DNA of 64,000 bases from Paraescarpia echinospica. Lineage: Eukaryota; Annelida; Polychaeta; Sabellida; Siboglinidae. The notes under the pieces are model-generated. The model saw nothing but the letters and a program-made list of their open reading frames with translations, was not told the DNA's origin and searched no databases. Numbering within the stretch: the stretch's first letter is position 1; each line of letters opens with the position of its first letter. Both the position numbers and the translations under genes were made by a program. Of this stretch, positions 19,879-31,638 are shown piece after piece. The stretch lies in the NCBI GenBank assembly GCA_020002185.1, contig CM034544.1, positions 29,905,842 to 29,969,841 of the forward strand, read 5' to 3'.

Positions 19879-22800
19879 CTGAAAAGAAATCACATAGTAC
19901 CAACTAAATATTGTAAAATGCATTAAAGGATTCAATCATAGGAGTAGAACTTGGGCATATTCTTTGTAAGATACTAGTAAACACAATAGTTTAACATAGC
20001 GTGCTAATAAGACAAGCTATCTGAACAACGTTATCAATGCATGCCTAAATGTGACAGCTTTGTGAAATGATGCTGTTTTTGTTAGGCAGGTCTTAGGTCT
20101 TAGGTGATTTACTCCAAACAGCCCAAACTTGAGCTAACGCAGGAGTTGTGTGGTGCTTGTTTGTGCGCATGCGTTGTGGGTAGTTTCTTTGTTTATTTTA
20201 TAGGCACTTTAGATGATTGGGTGTGGTGAAAGGGAGGTTCATGATCGCTGTTTGAAATGCTATGGGGCTTTCTAGTTCAGTAGTCGGTGGTGGAATAATA
20301 TTCCAAATTCTAACTGCTCGGGGGTAGAAAGAGAACACTGCTGCATTGATGCGGCACCTAGGGGCTATGTAGTGGCCACGGTTTTTTGACTGTGTTAGTA
20401 GACCTGGTGGGGGTGTGATGTTGATTATGTTATTTAATATTTTGTAAAATGTCATGGCTTGTTTGATAATGCGTCGTCGTTCAAGAGTTGACCATCGAAG
20501 GGTGGCTATTAGGTCTGCTGCGTTTGTTTGGCATCTGTGGTCATTTCTGACAAATCTGGCAGCACAGTGTTGTACTCTTTCAAGGTGTTTAATTTGGGTG
20601 GCAGTGTGTGGGTTCCATATGGGAGAGGCATACTCGAGTTTTGGTCGGATTAGCATGTTATAGCTGTTTCTTTTACTTCAGGTTTGCATGGTCCGAGGGT
20701 TCGTTTGATCATGCCTAGGACTTTTGAAGATTTGGAAGCTATGTCAGTAATATGGTTAGCCCAGGTTAGTTTAGAATCTAATTTTATTCCAAGATATGTG
20801 TGGCTAGAGGCGGTAGAGAGTTGTATGCCAAAGAGTGAATATGAATGTAGTCTGGGTTTGGTTTTGTTTGTTATTGGGAGATGCACACATTTAGATATGT
20901 TAAATTCCATCTGCCATTTAATAGACCATGTTTGGAGTTTGATCAGGTCAGATTGGAGAGTTTCGTGGTCGGTTTCAGATGTGATTTTGCGATATATAAT
21001 GCTGTCGTCTGCAAAGAGACGTACGGAAGATTAGACATTTTCGGTTATGTCGTTTATGTAGAGTAAAAATAGGACAGGTCCTAGGACTGAGCCCTGTAGT
21101 ACACCAGATATAACATTTGTGCTGTCCGACAGGGCTCCATTGACTGAGACTCTCTGTTTGCGATTGGATAGAAACGATTTGATCCAGTTTTGTGTGTTTC
21201 CAGTTATTCCATAGAAAGCTAATTTGGATAGGAGGCGTTTATGGGGGACTTTGTCGAAGGCTTTGGCGAAATCGAGTAGGATGGCATCTATTTGTGTCTT
21301 ATTGCCCATAGCAGTCATCCAGTCGTGGACTGTCTCGATGAGTTGGGATTCACAAGACAGACCTGGTTGGAATCCATGTTGGAAGTGGATGATGATGTTG
21401 TGTTTGTGCAAGTGTTTCCACATGTTGCTTAAAATTATGTGCTCCATAACTTTGCATAGGATGCATGTTAACGAAATTGGTCTATAATTTGCAGGGTCTG
21501 ATTTGTGGCTTTTTTTTTATATTGGTGTTACTAGTGCTTGGAGCCAGTCATCTGGGAGTTTGCAAGTGTTGTATGACTGCTGGAAAATGTGTGTGATGAT
21601 GGGGGCAATTTCCACTGCAGTCTCTTTAAGGACTCTGGCTGGGAGTTCGTCGGGGCCTGTAGCTTTATTTTGGTTTAGGTTTTTCAGTTGCTTAATTACT
21701 CTGTCTATCCCGATTTCGAGGGAGGGCATATCGGGATAGATGGATGGAGCTAGTTGGAGGATGGGGTAGATTTCTTGAGTAAATACGGAACTAAATTGGT
21801 TGTTAAGTGTATTTGCTTTGTCGTGATCATTTGTGATTGGTTGGTCGTTTGCTTGCAGTGTAGGGATGCCAATGTATTCTCGTTTGTTTGCTTTAATGAA
21901 TGACCAGAATTGTTTTGGGTTTGTTTTTAGGCTGTCTCCAATGCGATTGTTTAGACAGTCCGAGTAGGATTTGGTTGCAGCTTTAGTGGCTTGTTTTCGG
22001 AGTTGCCTAAACCTTTCCCAGTCACTATTACGTCCAGTTTGTTTTGCTTTTTTATGGCTTTTGTTGCGTTTTCTTTGCATTCTTATTATTTCACGTGTTA
22101 TCCAGGGGAGGTGGGTTTTTGCTTTGGTGTTGTGGCTGGGGATATTATTGTTGACTAATGAATTAAGATTGTTCCGGAAAAAGTTCCAATTTGTGTTGAC
22201 ATGTGTTGAATTTGGGTTCGTGTCAAAGTATGTTGTTGTTAGTTGTTTTATGTCATCTTTAAGCTTATCCCAGTTTGCAGATTTATATTGGAACACTTTG
22301 TGTGGTGGTTTACTGTTACGGATTGGATTTAGGTTTACGTTAAAGGTCACAGCTTCATGATCACTCATGCCGGGAGTGGTGTGTGTTAGCAATTATTGAT
22401 GGATTAGAAGTGAGTATGAGGTCAAGGATATTGCCGGAATCAACTCGTGTGGGATCGTTGACCATGTTTTGTAATCCAAATTCTCTAATTATTTCTAGCA
22501 GTTTGTTATGCTTGCTGACAGTTCTGTTGTCAGTGGTTTGCTGCTTGCCCCATTTAATATCAGGAAGGTTGAAGTCACCTGCTATAACTACATTAGGAGA
22601 AGTTTTTTGTGATCTGTACAGTTTTGTTAGGGATTCGTGAAGAGCTTCAAGGGATTGAAGGTGGTCATTGGGGGGTCGGTAGTAGGATGCAAAGTATATG
22701 GATTTGTTTCGTGTGAAATGGATTTTTGTCCATACTATTTCACAGCATGAGTTTAGTTTTGTAAGTAGTTCTGCTACAATGTCATCGTGGAAGGCTATGA

Positions 22801-23244
22801 GAACTCCACCACCATGGGTGTTTCTGTCCTTTCGGATGCCGCTATAGTTAGGTGGTAGGAACGAATAGGTGGGGTAGTTTTCGTCTATTTTGGTTTCGAC
22901 TAGGAATATGATGTCAGGATTATTTGACTGAATAGTTGTTTTTAATTGGGTTGTCTTAGCGATGCTTTTGACACTGTTGGTATTGATTAGAATTCCGCTA
23001 AGTGTGTTACGTTTGGTTTTCTTACGACGTTCAGGGGTTGATGCATTTTGAGGGTTTGGTCCAAAGGTTGGATCCCAGGTTTGGGATGTATGACTCGTGT
23101 TTGTTTGAGAGATCTGTGTGTGGGGATCAATGTTTTGGTTATTTTGGTCTGTGTCACTAAGGCTGTTATATCGGTTGTGAGAACATTCCAATAAGTGGTC
23201 TTGGAAGAAGGAATGACTGTAGTTAGGATGGTCTAATTTCATGC

Positions 23245-23395
23245 AGTGCCAGAAACAGGAACTGTTACAGAGGAGATTATATTGATCTGGACTTATGTCA
23301 CAACATTTAATGTGTACCCATTGGTTGCACCGGTCGCAGCAGACAGCTCGGTGGTTTGAAGCAACAGGCTTTTTACAAAATCCACAGGGGTGTCT
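23245..23395 (-). other. PHD-like zinc finger of the CR1 LINE
   Basis: The translated minus strand shows RHPCGFCKKPV, then CCDRCNQWVHIKCC, then a final FWHC. Spacing of Cys and His residues and the Trp two residues before the last Cys fit a PHD-type finger. PHD fingers in CR1-like elements are established. It is in frame with both the upstream 2A-like motif and the downstream endonuclease. Confidence 0.75.
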
Positions 23396-23398
23396 GAC

Positions 23399-23422
23399 TG
23401 GGCCGGGGTTTGTTTGGATGTC
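23399..23422 (-). other. 2A-like ribosome-skipping motif at the LINE N-terminus
   Basis: The minus strand encodes DIQTNPGP, preceded by the hydrophobic run CYLVLLILCG. The 2A consensus is D(V/I)ExNPGP, so only the Glu differs (Gln here). 2A-like sequences at the N-terminus of APE-type non-LTR retrotransposons are known from sea urchin and other animals. Whether the E-to-Q form still skips is unknown. Confidence 0.75.
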
Positions 23423-23489
23423 CCCACAGAGGATTAGTAGGACAAGATAACATGTTTTGTGTCCCGATGTAGGGATTGCATAAGCCAGT

Positions 23490-24322
23490 TTGGTGTGGTA
23501 AGGAACGTGTCGTCAACACCATTATTACATCAAGGCTTGATTACTGCAATTCACTTCTATACAGCACTTCTTTCAACAACATCGCTCGACTGCAGAGAAT
23601 GCACAACTCTGCTGCTAGGTTGATCCTACACTGCCCACGGAGTGACAGCGCCATGCCTCTGTTGTGCATTCTTCACTGGTTGCCTGTAGCACACAGAATC
23701 GACTTTAAGCTATTAGTGTTTACATATAAAGCTGTGCATGGCGATGTCCCGAAATATTTATGCGACCTTGTATGCCCATACAAACCAACAAGAGCCCTGC
23801 GCTCTACCAACAATAACATGTTAACGGTCCTGCGGACTCATGTCAAAGCTGGGGACAATTCGTTTGCGGTCGCCGCAGCGACTTTGTGGAACACTTTGCC
23901 TAATGACATTAAAACGTCTGATTGTCTCTCTACTTTCAAGGCACGCTTAAAGACTCATTTTTTTAGACTCTCGTTCTTGTCCAATGTGGCATAGTTTACT
24001 CTCTGCATTGATTTGTTTTATATCTCTTATGTATTAATTAACCTATTTATATATTTATTTTATACTTACATGTACATTAGTTCAGTTAAATGAATTGACA
24101 ATGTCTTATTTCTACATAGAACTGTAGCTATGATCATTATTTTAATATATTTATTTAATTACTGTATTTATTCGTATTTTACTAATATTTAAATTTTCTT
24201 TTAGAAAATGCATGCTTATTTAGCCATCATTAATACCTCTATCTGGGTTCTACATGTTGTAAAGCGCCACGAACAATTTATAATTGGATCTGGCGCTATA
24301 TTAAATAAAATATATTATTATT
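23490..24322 (+). mobile_element. LINE 3' fragment (CR1/L2-like), 5'-truncated
   Basis: An open frame to 23994 reads VVNTIITSRLDYCNSLLYST, LQRMHNSAARLI, LHWLPVAHRIDFKLL and LWNTLPNDI. This is the C-terminal segment after the RT domain in CR1/L2-type LINEs. About 300 bp of 3' UTR follow, ending in a short ATT-repeat tail. The reading frame is undamaged, so insertion may be relatively recent. It lies head-to-head with the minus-strand CR1 element and its tail touches the left end of the inverted repeat at 24322. Confidence 0.85.
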
Positions 24323-25266
24323 ACCCAAATTTACACTGGGGAGTCTAGTGGAATACTTATCCCAGTGCGGAAAGAAGCTGGAGGAAAAGAGCAAGTCTCT
24401 ATACAAAGAAAGGCGAGTTATCTTAACATTAAACTAAAAGGACTGTAGGATTAAAGGTAAATGCGAATAACCATATGAGCTTAGTAGTTTGTACGTCCCT
24501 GTCAAATATGATACTGCCTTGATGAAATAATATTTTTCTTTGTCAATTGATACCAGCAGGCTTATTTGTAAGAGGTTTGGCAAATTTCTATGTGTTAAAT
24601 GTAAGAACAAACATTCGAAACCTAACAATAAATTATTCAGGACCAGTATTCAGGAATACCCTGCCTCATAAACTTAGAATACGCCTGACCATTAACCAGT
24701 TTAAAAGAAACCTAACAGCCCCTTACTCGTGAATTATTATTGATATTACATTATATACGTGTCTGGGTAAATATATATATAGGTGAAACACAATACTGGG
24801 CCAAAAAAGAGGACTGGACAGCAAAAACAAAGTCTTAGATGGTAACCAAAATACATCTACACCTAAAATTAAAGAAGATAAGATATTTTTACTCACTGTT
24901 ATGTGGCGCAATGCCAAGTGAAGTTCACGATGTAAGTTACATGGTGTCTTTTAACAAAAATATGAGAATGTGAAACACTTCAGAAATCAAAATTTGCTTG
25001 ACTGATATATGCTAGTACCTCATCAGAATCCAACCAAGACTTTTAAAATGTTAAGAATGATCAGAGCACTCTGGACGTGAAATGGTGGACACTAACTTAC
25101 GTTATCCACCACATTGTCCACAACCACAATTTTTTTCAAACAACAATAAACAGGCAGGATGCGTTTTTGTGTGTCTCTTCTTTCTTCATGGGCCTAAGAT
25201 ACAGCACAAATGTTATCAACAGGAGCTGTCCGCAAACGAAGCTGGTTATGGAGTAAATATAGCGTA
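24322..25266. repeat. Left arm of a large inverted repeat
   Basis: This 945-bp segment recurs in inverted orientation at 31639-32581 with high identity. Homology starts at tacccaaatttacactgggg and ends at atatagcgta. On the plus strand it contains a LINE-like 3' end (RTNIRNLTINYSGPVFRNTL, then FKRNLTAPYS and stop at about 24730). The mirror-image minus- and plus-strand ORFs of 64 codons in the two arms are simply this shared sequence read backwards. Confidence 0.92.
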
Positions 25267-25343
25267 AGTTACAGGACACCAATTTGGCCCAGTGTTTTGC
25301 GACTCCACAATTTTTTTTTTATATTGTACATTGTTTTCTTCAG

Positions 25344-25606
25344 GTTATTGCGGTATATGCGTACCACCACAGACAACACACAAGGAAAGTGGTTTGTGTC
25401 AGCTGTTATGTGGGCAGAGATGAGGAAGTCTACCTCTTATAATGTAGATGTGACCATGAACAATGATGCGGTGGTGTAAGAAGCACAATGTGAATGTGGT
25501 GCTGGGCAGAGCCCTACAGCTCACTGCAAGCATGTTGCAGCAGTTCTGTTCGGCCGGACACTACTGTCAGACAGGAACTATCTTGACAGAAGTGACATGT
25601 ACACAG
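25344..25606 (+). pseudogene. SWIM zinc-finger exon with an in-frame stop codon
   Basis: The exon starts after the strong acceptor tgttttcttcag and ends at acag/gtaaga. It reads GKWFVSAVMWAEMRKS, then a TAA at 25477-25479, then ECGAGQSPTAHCKHVAAVLF. CxC followed by CxH (CEC, then CKH) is the SWIM zinc-binding signature, found in MULE-type transposases and in SWIM/YqaJ recombinase-like proteins of animals. The frame before and after the stop is the same, so the stop is a point change rather than a frameshift. Splice sites and phase with the next exon are intact. Confidence 0.7.
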
Positions 25607-25852
25607 GTAAGACGTTTTAAAAAAACACTTATTTTCTGCATTCAATGTACTATGTACAAATATTGGGGCAATTGTCAATGCACAAAAAAATGGCAGTTAG
25701 TTTATCCCAATTTTGTACAAATAAGCTGGGTAGTTTCAAGAATGTGACACGCTCTTGTCAACATATCAGCAACAATAAATAAATGAAAGGGTTAAAATGT
25801 ATATAAAATTCATAAATATGTAGCTGAATGTACACTTTGACTTGACCTGCAG

Positions 25853-25983
25853 GACCTCCAGACGTTCCTTTTAAAGGAACTCCTATCAAGTCCAGCAGAT
25901 TACATGCAATTTGTGGGAAGGACAATGCGGACCTTATATATGATCCTCGATCAGAGCAACTGCAGAACGACTACTCCAGACAG
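25853..25983 (+). pseudogene. Second exon of the SWIM-type gene
   Basis: It follows acceptor cttgacctgcag, and with the leftover G from the previous exon reads GPPDVPFKGTPIKSSRLHAI, then CGKDNADLIYDPRSEQLQND. In SWIM/YqaJ-type animal proteins a similar PFKGTPxKxxRL segment, then an IYDPR segment, follows the SWIM motif. It ends in phase 0 at cag/gttcac. Nothing in this exon is damaged; it is called a pseudogene only because of the stop upstream. Confidence 0.6.
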
Positions 25984-26138
25984 GTTCACTCTATTTGACG
26001 AAACAAATCTTATATTCCTTTTACAGACCAATTGAAAAATAGTTACTTGTCAAAACATGGGCATTAGTGCAGTCTCTGGCTTGATGTATAAAGCAAAAAA
26101 TACAATGTTGCTTATATCTCTACATATACATATTTCAG

Positions 26139-26255
26139 GAAAGTCAACCAATGCTAGTGATGCAGCTGTTCCCTCCTGCCAATCCACATGCCCTTGCCAA
26201 CAACCACAGCTACTTGAAGTTAACTCCACAAGATCAGTACTTGAAAGATGAAATG
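26139..26255 (+). pseudogene. Third exon of the SWIM-type gene
   Basis: A 117-bp exon (39 codons, phase 0 at both ends) from tatttcag to atg/gttagt. It reads ESQPMLVMQLFPPANPHALA, then NNHSYLKLTPQDQYLKDEM. Family members carry a comparable QLxxPANxxxLxxxHxY segment before their YqaJ-like nuclease domain. No YqaJ exon was recognised downstream before the right inverted-repeat arm; a SINE and a LINE tail occupy the following DNA. Confidence 0.6.
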
Positions 26256-26339
26256 GTTAGTTATTTCCATGCTTTTTAATTCAATATACATACATACATC
26301 TGTATTTACACAATGTGCTCCATTGAAACAATGCACACG

Positions 26340-26680
26340 GTTACAATAGAGCGCATTGGCTCAGTGACTAGAACGTTGGACTCTCAATCAAGAGAACCAG
26401 GGTTCGAATTCAGTGCTGCTGTGTTGAACCTTGGGCAAGTTCGTTCACTTTACGTTGCTCCAGTTCACTCAGCCATATGAATGAGTACCTGGCTATAGAC
26501 AGTGGTGGATATTTGTGTACAAATAGCCTTTGTGCATTAATTGTGGCATGGCTGAATGCTTCCCAGAGAAGCTGAGATGGTGCTCGATCAAACAAGTCTG
26601 CTAGGGAGTAAAGTGTAAAGTGCTTTGAGCAGTCATCAGGACTGGATACTGCGTTATTATATAAGTGATTACTTTTTATA
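26340..26680 (+). mobile_element. tRNA-derived SINE (family B)
   Basis: A tRNA-like head at 26349-26420 has A box TGGCTCAGTGACTAGAAC and B box GGGTTCGAATTC, with AGCGC/GTGCT as part of an acceptor stem. The body includes tacctggctatagacagtgg and aagtgctttgagcagtc. A second, headless copy lies at 29587-29775. The 91-codon minus-strand ORF here is SINE sequence. Confidence 0.85.
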
Positions 26681-26929
26681 AACATTACATCGTCACAGCA
26701 GAGTCCAACTTACAAACCATTGTGCAATGCAGCTCTGAGCATTTCATTTGAAACTAAAATAAAACATAGTTAAAATTTGAAACAAAGAGGGGGTTTGTTG
26801 TATTGCAATTAATATCTGGTGATAATACAACTATATAGCTTAAAGCTGCAATATCAGTTCGATTTTTATGCTCCTCGGTTTTCTGACTAATTTCCCAAAA
26901 AAGCAATGCTATCAAGTATCCACTGTAAT

Positions 26930-27808
26930 ATCCTAGTTCATTGGTGCACTTGTGCTACTTCGTTTTGTTGAAATTAATAAACAAACTGCGAACTATTTTG
27001 AATTTGGTTTCGAGTCGAAGGAGTCAAAACTAGCAACACTTACTTGGACATGCATCTGGAAGTGGAAACTTCATATAATAATATCATGTTTGCGAATTTG
27101 GGCGAGACTGACCTCTGACCCTCAAGATTGGTGCCTCGATCAAGCCGTTTTTGTTGATTGTACAGTGTTCGCAAGTGTTTATACAACACGTTCTTATTTT
27201 ATGGCATTTACGCCGGCGATGGGATGTTCCCGGACATATGCCACCGACTCAGCAAAAAAGGGCCAAATTACGCAGACAACGACAGACAGTCAGTATTCGT
27301 GTCAGATGGTTTATTTGGGAAAAACCAGTATGGATTTATGGAACAACACAACTCACAAAAGAAAGAGCTGGAGTAAGACTAAGAACAGATGCTGCGTTCG
27401 CAAAACTTCTTCTAGAGAAGTTAGTAATATCAAAGTAGTCGGCCTGAGCCACGCATAACCGTCAAGGGTATAAAAACGTGGAACAATTTACCAAATAAAC
27501 TGACTCAGTTTCCAAGTTTAACACAATTTAAAAAAGCAATCAAGTTCTCATTACTTTCTACATATTTGTGAATTGTTAATTGAAGGTGACGTTTTGTAAT
27601 AGTAACACAAGCACTAAAAAGTTTATATGTGAGTTGTGAATATTATCTTGTAATTTATATATAATTCGTGTTGTATTTATTCAGTTTTTTTTAGTTCTAG
27701 AAGGGTATAGCAACACATAAGTCTAAGACTTCAGCTATGTCCTTTCAGAGGCAGCAAACCATACTGTGCATGTATTATGTTGTTGTTGAATAAACATTCA
27801 TTCATTCA
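26930..27808 (+). mobile_element. LINE 3' end, degenerate
   Basis: Near the end a frame reads VKGIKTWNNLPNKLTQFPSL, then TQFKKAIKFSLLSTYL and stop at about 27570. This is the WNxLP...FKxxIK tail of many LINE reverse transcriptases. The 3' UTR ends in a cattcattcatt-type tail at about 27808. Upstream plus-strand frames (27151-27458) look partly coding but are broken and not assignable. The 5' limit is approximate. Confidence 0.6.
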
Positions 27809-29586
27809 ACGCATATTTATTCGTATGAATATAATATTATGTTAACAAAACCACCACCCCTCAATACTGTAAAAATGTCCATAACAATAACATGTAGGCC
27901 TTCGTAACATGTATCGATAGCTTGCAACTGATTTATGTGAGAGAGCAGAGAATTACCGTTACTATACAAAGAATTGCAGCCCATGTTTTGTTAAGTTACA
28001 AATCCTCTTGTACATGTAAATTATAGAAGTTCTGTTTTTAATTGTTTTTATTTTGGTCTTTCAATTTATCAATTGCAGTCCAGCTAAAGAACAAAGGGGA
28101 TATTGATCCTTGGACAGTAACAGGTGGTAATCCACCCTCTGAGTAAACAGTAGAACTTCGTGGATACTGCCAGGGGTTCACCCACTGCCAGCCAAATGTC
28201 CTCCTCATTAATTAGCAGTGTTAGATGAATGACACATTGAGACCACAACTAAGGCATTGGGTATTTTGCATGCTTTACTGTTGAATTCCTAAAACTTTGT
28301 TTTGTTGAACTATCAGTGAAAAATTTCAAAACTTTTTATTTTATTTTTTTATAAAATTAGTTTGACTTTATTTCCTGTAACCTTCTTTCCAGCCCATCTG
28401 TGTTCTACCTGTACTTAGTTAATAAGTTGACACTTGTAAATTGTCTAGTTGTTTGTTATGTACTACACTTTTACAATATATATACAATAATAACTTTGCC
28501 ACTCTCATATCATTGTAATTGTTTCACAACTGGGCAAATGACCTTTTCACTCGTGAGTGCTGGGCAAATGACCTTTGGGCAACATATTTTTACCTGTTAA
28601 TGAAATTAAAAAGTTTACAAGTTACATACCACACACATGTATATTATATATATATATATTGACGGGTAGTAGTCCTGTCAAACCATGTTCATTTTCACAA
28701 ATAATCTTACTCATTCCATATTTCAATTCATGACTCTGTTCGACAGCTTCAACACAAAGGCGTGAACTACCTCAATACCACTGCAGCCATCACATATGAC
28801 AAGATCTGTGGTGGCTCTATCGAGCATCAGTGTTTGTAGCAAAGGCAGCTCAGGTGTCCAGTCACTTCCTGAGGCTGGATGCAGCTCAGGACAGTTAGAA
28901 CAAACGTAAGTATTAATTGATGCTGCTATGCAAATGTTATATATATATATATAAATCATACCATAATAATTGGAAGATATGCAAACATATGTGATTGGTT
29001 TTAACAATTATGTTTTATTCTGACCAATCTTAGGGTAGTTACACCATCTTTGGTTGATACGGCTTTTGTGAAACTTTCAATTGCATCCTACATTTAATTT
29101 GCAGTTCAGTTTTTGAACTTAATGGTCTATTTATTTAATTTGGAATATTTCTGTTGCAAACATAAATTCGTATATACAGTGCAAGTATGTTTCATTAGCA
29201 CCCACCCCCTAATATCACATGCACATAATACACAAAACAACAATAGAAACAAAAATTAGGAAGAGGTTGAAAAAATGTCAGGTACATATAAAAAACAAAC
29301 AGTTACTTTTATCACGATTCTTTGTTGCAAAAAACAACACTAGTTAGTACATGTGATATCAAATGCTAGTTGTAGTTTATACATGCCTTATATGTTTACA
29401 ACTCACAAAATTAGTGAGTAAACAATTACGTGTATTTAACAAAAAAATTTAATATTTAATACCCATTAAATGTAAACCAATGAGAAAAAATTACTTAGAA
29501 AGATGTTTAGTTGAACTTAAAATAGTGACTAGACTAGACAGGGTCATCCCTATGTGACTGAGAATTACATATACAATCACTACATG
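27809..29586. other. Inverted-repeat interior, no confident gene
   Basis: A few splice-like segments occur. At 28749-28838, after cgacag, the plus strand is open, and the minus strand at 28725-28910 reads ELPLLQTLMLDRATTDLVIC. No family is recognised and the strand is undecided. A short duplicated phrase (tgggcaaatgacctt) lies at 28530-28580. TA microsatellites lie at 28640-28662 and 28935-28955. Confidence 0.35.
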
Positions 29587-29775
29587 CTACATTGCTCCAG
29601 TTTACTCAGCTGTATGAAGAGTACCTGCTACAGACAGTGGTGGATAGTCTTCGCATATTAATTTCAGCTTAATGCTTCCCACATAAGTCAAGATGGTGTT
29701 TTCGATTTAACAGGTCTGCCAGGGAGCCAGTAAAGTGCTTTGAGCAATCCTGAGGACTGGATAGTACACAATATC
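29587..29775 (+). mobile_element. SINE family B, headless copy
   Basis: It matches the body of the SINE at 26340-26680 (gctccagttTactcagc, cagacagtggtggata, aagtgctttgagca) with several indels and no tRNA-like head, so it is older or 5'-truncated. Confidence 0.8.
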
Positions 29776-31638
29776 AGAACTAACCTTATTCAGGTGTTGT
29801 TTAATTATCATGTGAAATGAAAATGTAATGTAAATTATTTGTGAAAATATAAAATAGTGATAAAAAGAATAATTTAGAAAGATGATACGTGGCATGAAAA
29901 ATATGTAACAGTCCTCATGATTCATACATAATTTAAACAAGTAAAATGCTGCTGCCAGTGTATCAACAGACTGTTGCTGAAAAATGTAAAATGGCTTTCA
30001 ATACCATTACTTCATCACAAACTTGTGTTGTACATAACAAGTGCTTGGTGTATGTTGCAAGAACTCAGCTGGCTGCCACTGACTATCAGCAACACAAAGA
30101 CAATGAAACCCTACCACTATAACAATGCTGGATAATTCATGTATTTTTTCAAGGACACTGGTAAAAGTTATAGTTGAATTGAATACATATACCTTGTATT
30201 ATTGACTTTTGATAAATGTGTTGTCACGTATAAAAATATCATACATGTCAGAGCCATGCAAATTGTCACTTTTTCTTCGGTATAGGTAGATGCAGATGTA
30301 CAGCAAAAAGTCAGGAAGCTGGTATGCAGTACCATCAAAGATAGCGAAAACATACAGTGATGTCATTGATATCTAAACCGATGTAGTTCACCGAAGAATG
30401 CTCAACACTGAACCTCTCTCACAGCGTTGAAAGTTGTTGCCCGAAGAGTCATGCCATAACTGCCAGACCCAGGCACCCACCATTCCATCACCAATTGCAG
30501 AGCTAGTCAGGCGTCACTACATTCTTATGTCAAGCAACCTGCATTCTACATTGGTCTCCAGTCAGTCAAGCTAACTGACTGATCTAGAAGCCAGTGTACA
30601 CCCCTTGGCACTGGGGAATCTGTCATGGATGCAACTCACGACACAATTGGGATCACTCGGTGGACATTCACATGACAAACTGTTAATATGCAGCGTATTG
30701 CATGGCTGTAGAATCTTGTCCGAGATCCTGGACATACAACTGCCCAGTATGCCAGATTAACTTGGAGAGCTAGTAGTACTAAGCACACTAGTTCAATCTC
30801 CTGTAAAGAAAAGCATATATTCAGTAAACAAAAACAGGCATCATAGTAGTGTTGGGAGGAAATAATTATGGAGTTGTTCATTGTCATAATCAGTAAATAT
30901 AAAATAATGTTTCATGTATGATCGGCAGCATTTCACAAGAAAAAAGGCAGCAAGAAATGTTCTACTACAGCTGCATCTATACATCTTGATATCTTACTTC
31001 TTGGGAACAGTCAGTGTTTACCGCGTGGAGAAAGGGGGTGGGTTGATACAGCATGCAGACATTAGTGGATTATGCTATTTTTCAAAACGGTGAAAAATGT
31101 TAACTATTTTTCTTTACTAGGTGTTCATTGTCATTACAGCAATTTTAAATTGTTCAATTTCATTACAGTGACGCTTGATCTTAGTCAATATTATAGACTG
31201 ATTTTAATTCTGCAATCAGTAAAGTGCATTTATATATATATTTTTTTTCTTCAGTATATACATTCATGTAACTGTCTGCCATGTGTAACTACTACACATA
31301 TTCATGTTTGACATGTTAAGCCTGAGGTTTAATGGTCAAAGTGTATGTTGGAAATGACAAAATGAGGTGTATTTTTTAACAGTGTATTTTCCTCGTCAAG
31401 TATTCAAAGGTTCATAATATGTATGTCTACCTTCTTCAAGAATGAATCATTTATTTTATAAATTTATTTTAGAGTCATCGCCATATGCTAAATACTTTTT
31501 AAAAGTGTATTAATATGTCTTTGTTGATACGCTGGGTATAATATACATGTGCAGAAGTTAACCTAGTTTTTCATGTCCAAGATGTTATTATTAAAATGTG
31601 TATGAAAACAAATGTATATTTAAATGTGCACATTAAAA
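29776..31638. other. Inverted-repeat interior, unrecognised
   Basis: No convincing exon. A 57-bp open segment after ttcttcggtatag at 30288 reads DADVQQKVRKLVCSTIKDSE in the plus frame and then stops; it could be a remnant exon. The region 30370-30800 has slightly higher GC and might be decayed coding DNA. Confidence 0.3.

Larger units (their letters stand above)
20190..23475 (-). mobile_element. CR1-type LINE, nearly complete coding region, inactivated
   Basis: Domains run in order on the minus strand: hydrophobic leader and 2A-like motif (23399-23446), PHD-like finger (about 23245-23395), apurinic-type endonuclease (22361-23242, with GGGVLIAFHD, AGDFNLPD, and SDHEAV after a frame change), and reverse transcriptase (21031-22392, with LLDFAKAFDKVPH and VLQGSVLGP, then FADD past a stop). 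A C-terminal segment follows with RTLGPC, LEYASPIWNPHT and RVQHCAARFVRN. Lesions include frameshifts near 22,370, 21,500 and 20,655 and a TAA at about 21031-21033. The 5' end abuts another LINE at about 23.48 kb. Not active as it stands. Confidence 0.9.

Noticed and set aside
20454..22640. Plus-strand ORFs of 70-130 codons within the CR1 LINE
   Set aside because: They are shadows of the minus-strand LINE reading frames.
24434..24917. Pair of 64-codon minus-strand genes, with copies at 31986-32469
   Set aside because: They are mirror-image readings of the inverted-repeat arms, whose plus-strand content in the left arm is a LINE 3' end.
30636..30887. 83-codon minus-strand gene
   Set aside because: No motif, no splice support and neither strand convincingly coding.
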